64,000 nucleotides of DNA from JANQIO01 sp043585095 (GTDB lineage Bacteria; Pseudomonadota; Gammaproteobacteria; Pseudomonadales; Halieaceae): positions 2,294,001-2,358,000 of the forward strand of contig CP121321.1 in the NCBI GenBank assembly GCA_043585095.1, in the 5' to 3' direction. Shown here one piece after another: positions 63,051 through 64,000 of the stretch; position 1 is the first letter of the stretch; each line of letters starts with the position of its first letter. Under the pieces are notes generated by a model. The model was not told where the DNA came from. It searched no databases and saw only the letters and a program-made list of their open reading frames with translations. A program made the position numbers and the translations under genes.

Positions 63051-64000
63051 CTACTCAAAACTCGTGCTGAAAACAAATCCCTCTTGAAACAGGCTCAGAC
63101 AGGCGTCCACAGCATCAGCGTTCAGCTTGGTTCCCCTGTCTTGCTCTATCGTCTGCAAGGCTACCTCCAAGGGCAGCGCCGAACGGTAGGGACGGTGTGA
63201 ACTCATTGCCTCGACCGTGTCAGCAACCGCCAGAATCTGCGCCTCCTCGCAGATCTCCTCGCCGCGTAGCCCCCGGGGATAGCCACTACCGTCCAAGCGC
63301 TCGTGATGTTGGTGAATTACATTGGCGATTGGCCACGGGAAATCAATGTCTTTGACAATTTCGTAACCTACCTGGGTGTGAGTCTTTATCATTTCAAGCT
63401 CCACCTCGCTTATGTGCCCAGGGCGATTCAGAATCTCGGCTGGAACGTAGATTTTACCCACATCGTGGATTTCCGCTGCGAATCGCAGCCCCTCTATGCG
63501 AGTCGTTGACAGCCCAAGCCGCTGCGCTATGGCCACCGTCAATTCCGCCACGCGACTCATATGCCCTGAGGTGTAGGGGTCCCGATGCTCGAGCAACCTT
63601 GCAATGGCGTGCACCGTCTGTACGAGAGAGTCAAAGAGTTTTTGTTCTTCCAATCTGAGCTCACTGGTATCGAGAAAAGAGACCAGAAAGCGGTCGTCGC
63701 AGTCGCCGTGGATTCTGCAGGCGCTTACGAGCAGCGAGAGCAATTCGCCGCCCTTGCGGCGCATGAGAAGCGGATAATCGCGCACACTGCCTTTATCGCG
63801 CAGCGTCGCAATGAGCTTGTCTGACTCCTGATTGCTTACCGCAAGATTTTTTTGCAAGAAGTTCCCGCCACGAAGGACCTTCCTTGAATAACCAAAAAGG
63901 CTTACGAATCTATCGTTAACATCGCAGGTCATGCCCGTGGAGATATCGACAATGCAGGAGGGCATAGCGGTGACATTAAATGACTGATTGAACTGATATT
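63051..64000 (-). CDS. PAS-HD-GYP c-di-GMP phosphodiesterase, partial at window edge
   Basis: The visible part encodes the end of a PAS domain (STGMTCDVNDRFVSLFGYSR) and a full HD-GYP domain (EIHDVGKIYVP, HHERLDGSGYPRG). The frame stays open past 63965 to the window end (the upstream codons read YQFNQSFNVTAMPSC, a normal PAS beginning). The true start is therefore outside the window and the ATG at 63965 is probably internal. A BLUF gene follows on the same strand. The protein should hydrolyse c-di-GMP. Confidence 0.9.
   Translation of the reverse strand, partial: YQFNQSFNVTAMPSCIVDISTGMTCDVNDRFVSLFGYSRKVLRGGNFLQKNLAVSNQESDKLIATLRDKGSVRDYPLLMRRKGGELLSLLVSACRIHGDCDDRFLVSFLDTSELRLEEQKLFDSLVQTVHAIARLLEHRDPYTSGHMSRVAELTVAIAQRLGLSTTRIEGLRFAAEIHDVGKIYVPAEILNRPGHISEVELEMIKTHTQVGYEIVKDIDFPWPIANVIHQHHERLDGSGYPRGLRGEEICEEAQILAVADTVEAMSSHRPYRSALPLEVALQTIEQDRGTKLNADAVDACLSLFQEGFVFSTSFE

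Overview
The window looks like a chromosome segment of a marine gammaproteobacterium. The block hemA, TPR lipoprotein, lolB, ispE, tRNA-Gln, prs, rplY, pth, ychF has the gene order I know from Pseudomonas. The many cyclic-nucleotide and light-sensing genes, the TonB receptor and the Baeyer-Villiger-type monooxygenase fit a Halieaceae/OM60-like relative. That placement is inference; no marker was searched.

Region by region. 1-17.3 kb is core housekeeping: gatB, a small PA4642-like protein, an Smr nuclease, cysZ with a tandem repeat at its end, rhlB, a MATE pump, the minus-strand operon hemA-prfA-prmC-moeB, and the plus-strand lipoprotein/lolB/ispE/tRNA/prs/rplY/pth/ychF block. 17.3-30.1 kb is an accessory surface and signalling cluster, all on the plus strand: a Slam-like TPR plus beta-barrel outer-membrane protein, a FecR-domain protein with a long Pro-Glu rod, a large RTX protein, a CHASE2-adenylate cyclase, and a second FecR-domain protein. 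CRP-type palindromes lie before the first gene and directly after the cyclase gene. 30.1-36.9 kb holds a flavin monooxygenase, tRNA-Met, and an AT-richer island with an unrecognised 864-residue membrane protein, its 2-TM partner, a GIY-YIG protein and a small unknown. 36.9-54.7 kb is a mosaic peppered with a 21-bp REP-like palindrome. It carries one intact REP-associated transposase (RAYT) and one decayed copy. Between the repeats lie an unusual SUMF1-NMT1/THI5 fusion with an exported amidohydrolase, a diguanylate cyclase, a BLUF photoreceptor, IS91 and serine-hydrolase remnants, a giant CheB-CheR-PAS-GGDEF-EAL protein, and a TonB receptor/SnoaL/exported adenosine deaminase group. 54.7-64 kb has a cation exchanger, two HD-GYP phosphodiesterases, an MscS channel, a KorAB oxidoreductase with a rubrerythrin-like partner, an amidohydrolase remnant and a second BLUF protein.

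How the genes may work together. The window is rich in second-messenger enzymes: one class III adenylate cyclase, one GGDEF protein, one GGDEF-EAL protein and two HD-GYP proteins, plus two BLUF light sensors placed near c-di-GMP genes. The 17-30 kb cluster is the best candidate for an undescribed system. It could couple cAMP signalling (CHASE2 cyclase and CRP sites) to display of surface proteins through a Slam-like barrel. The tRNA-Met island is the second candidate, with an unknown two-gene membrane module of the kind seen in accessory or defence islands.
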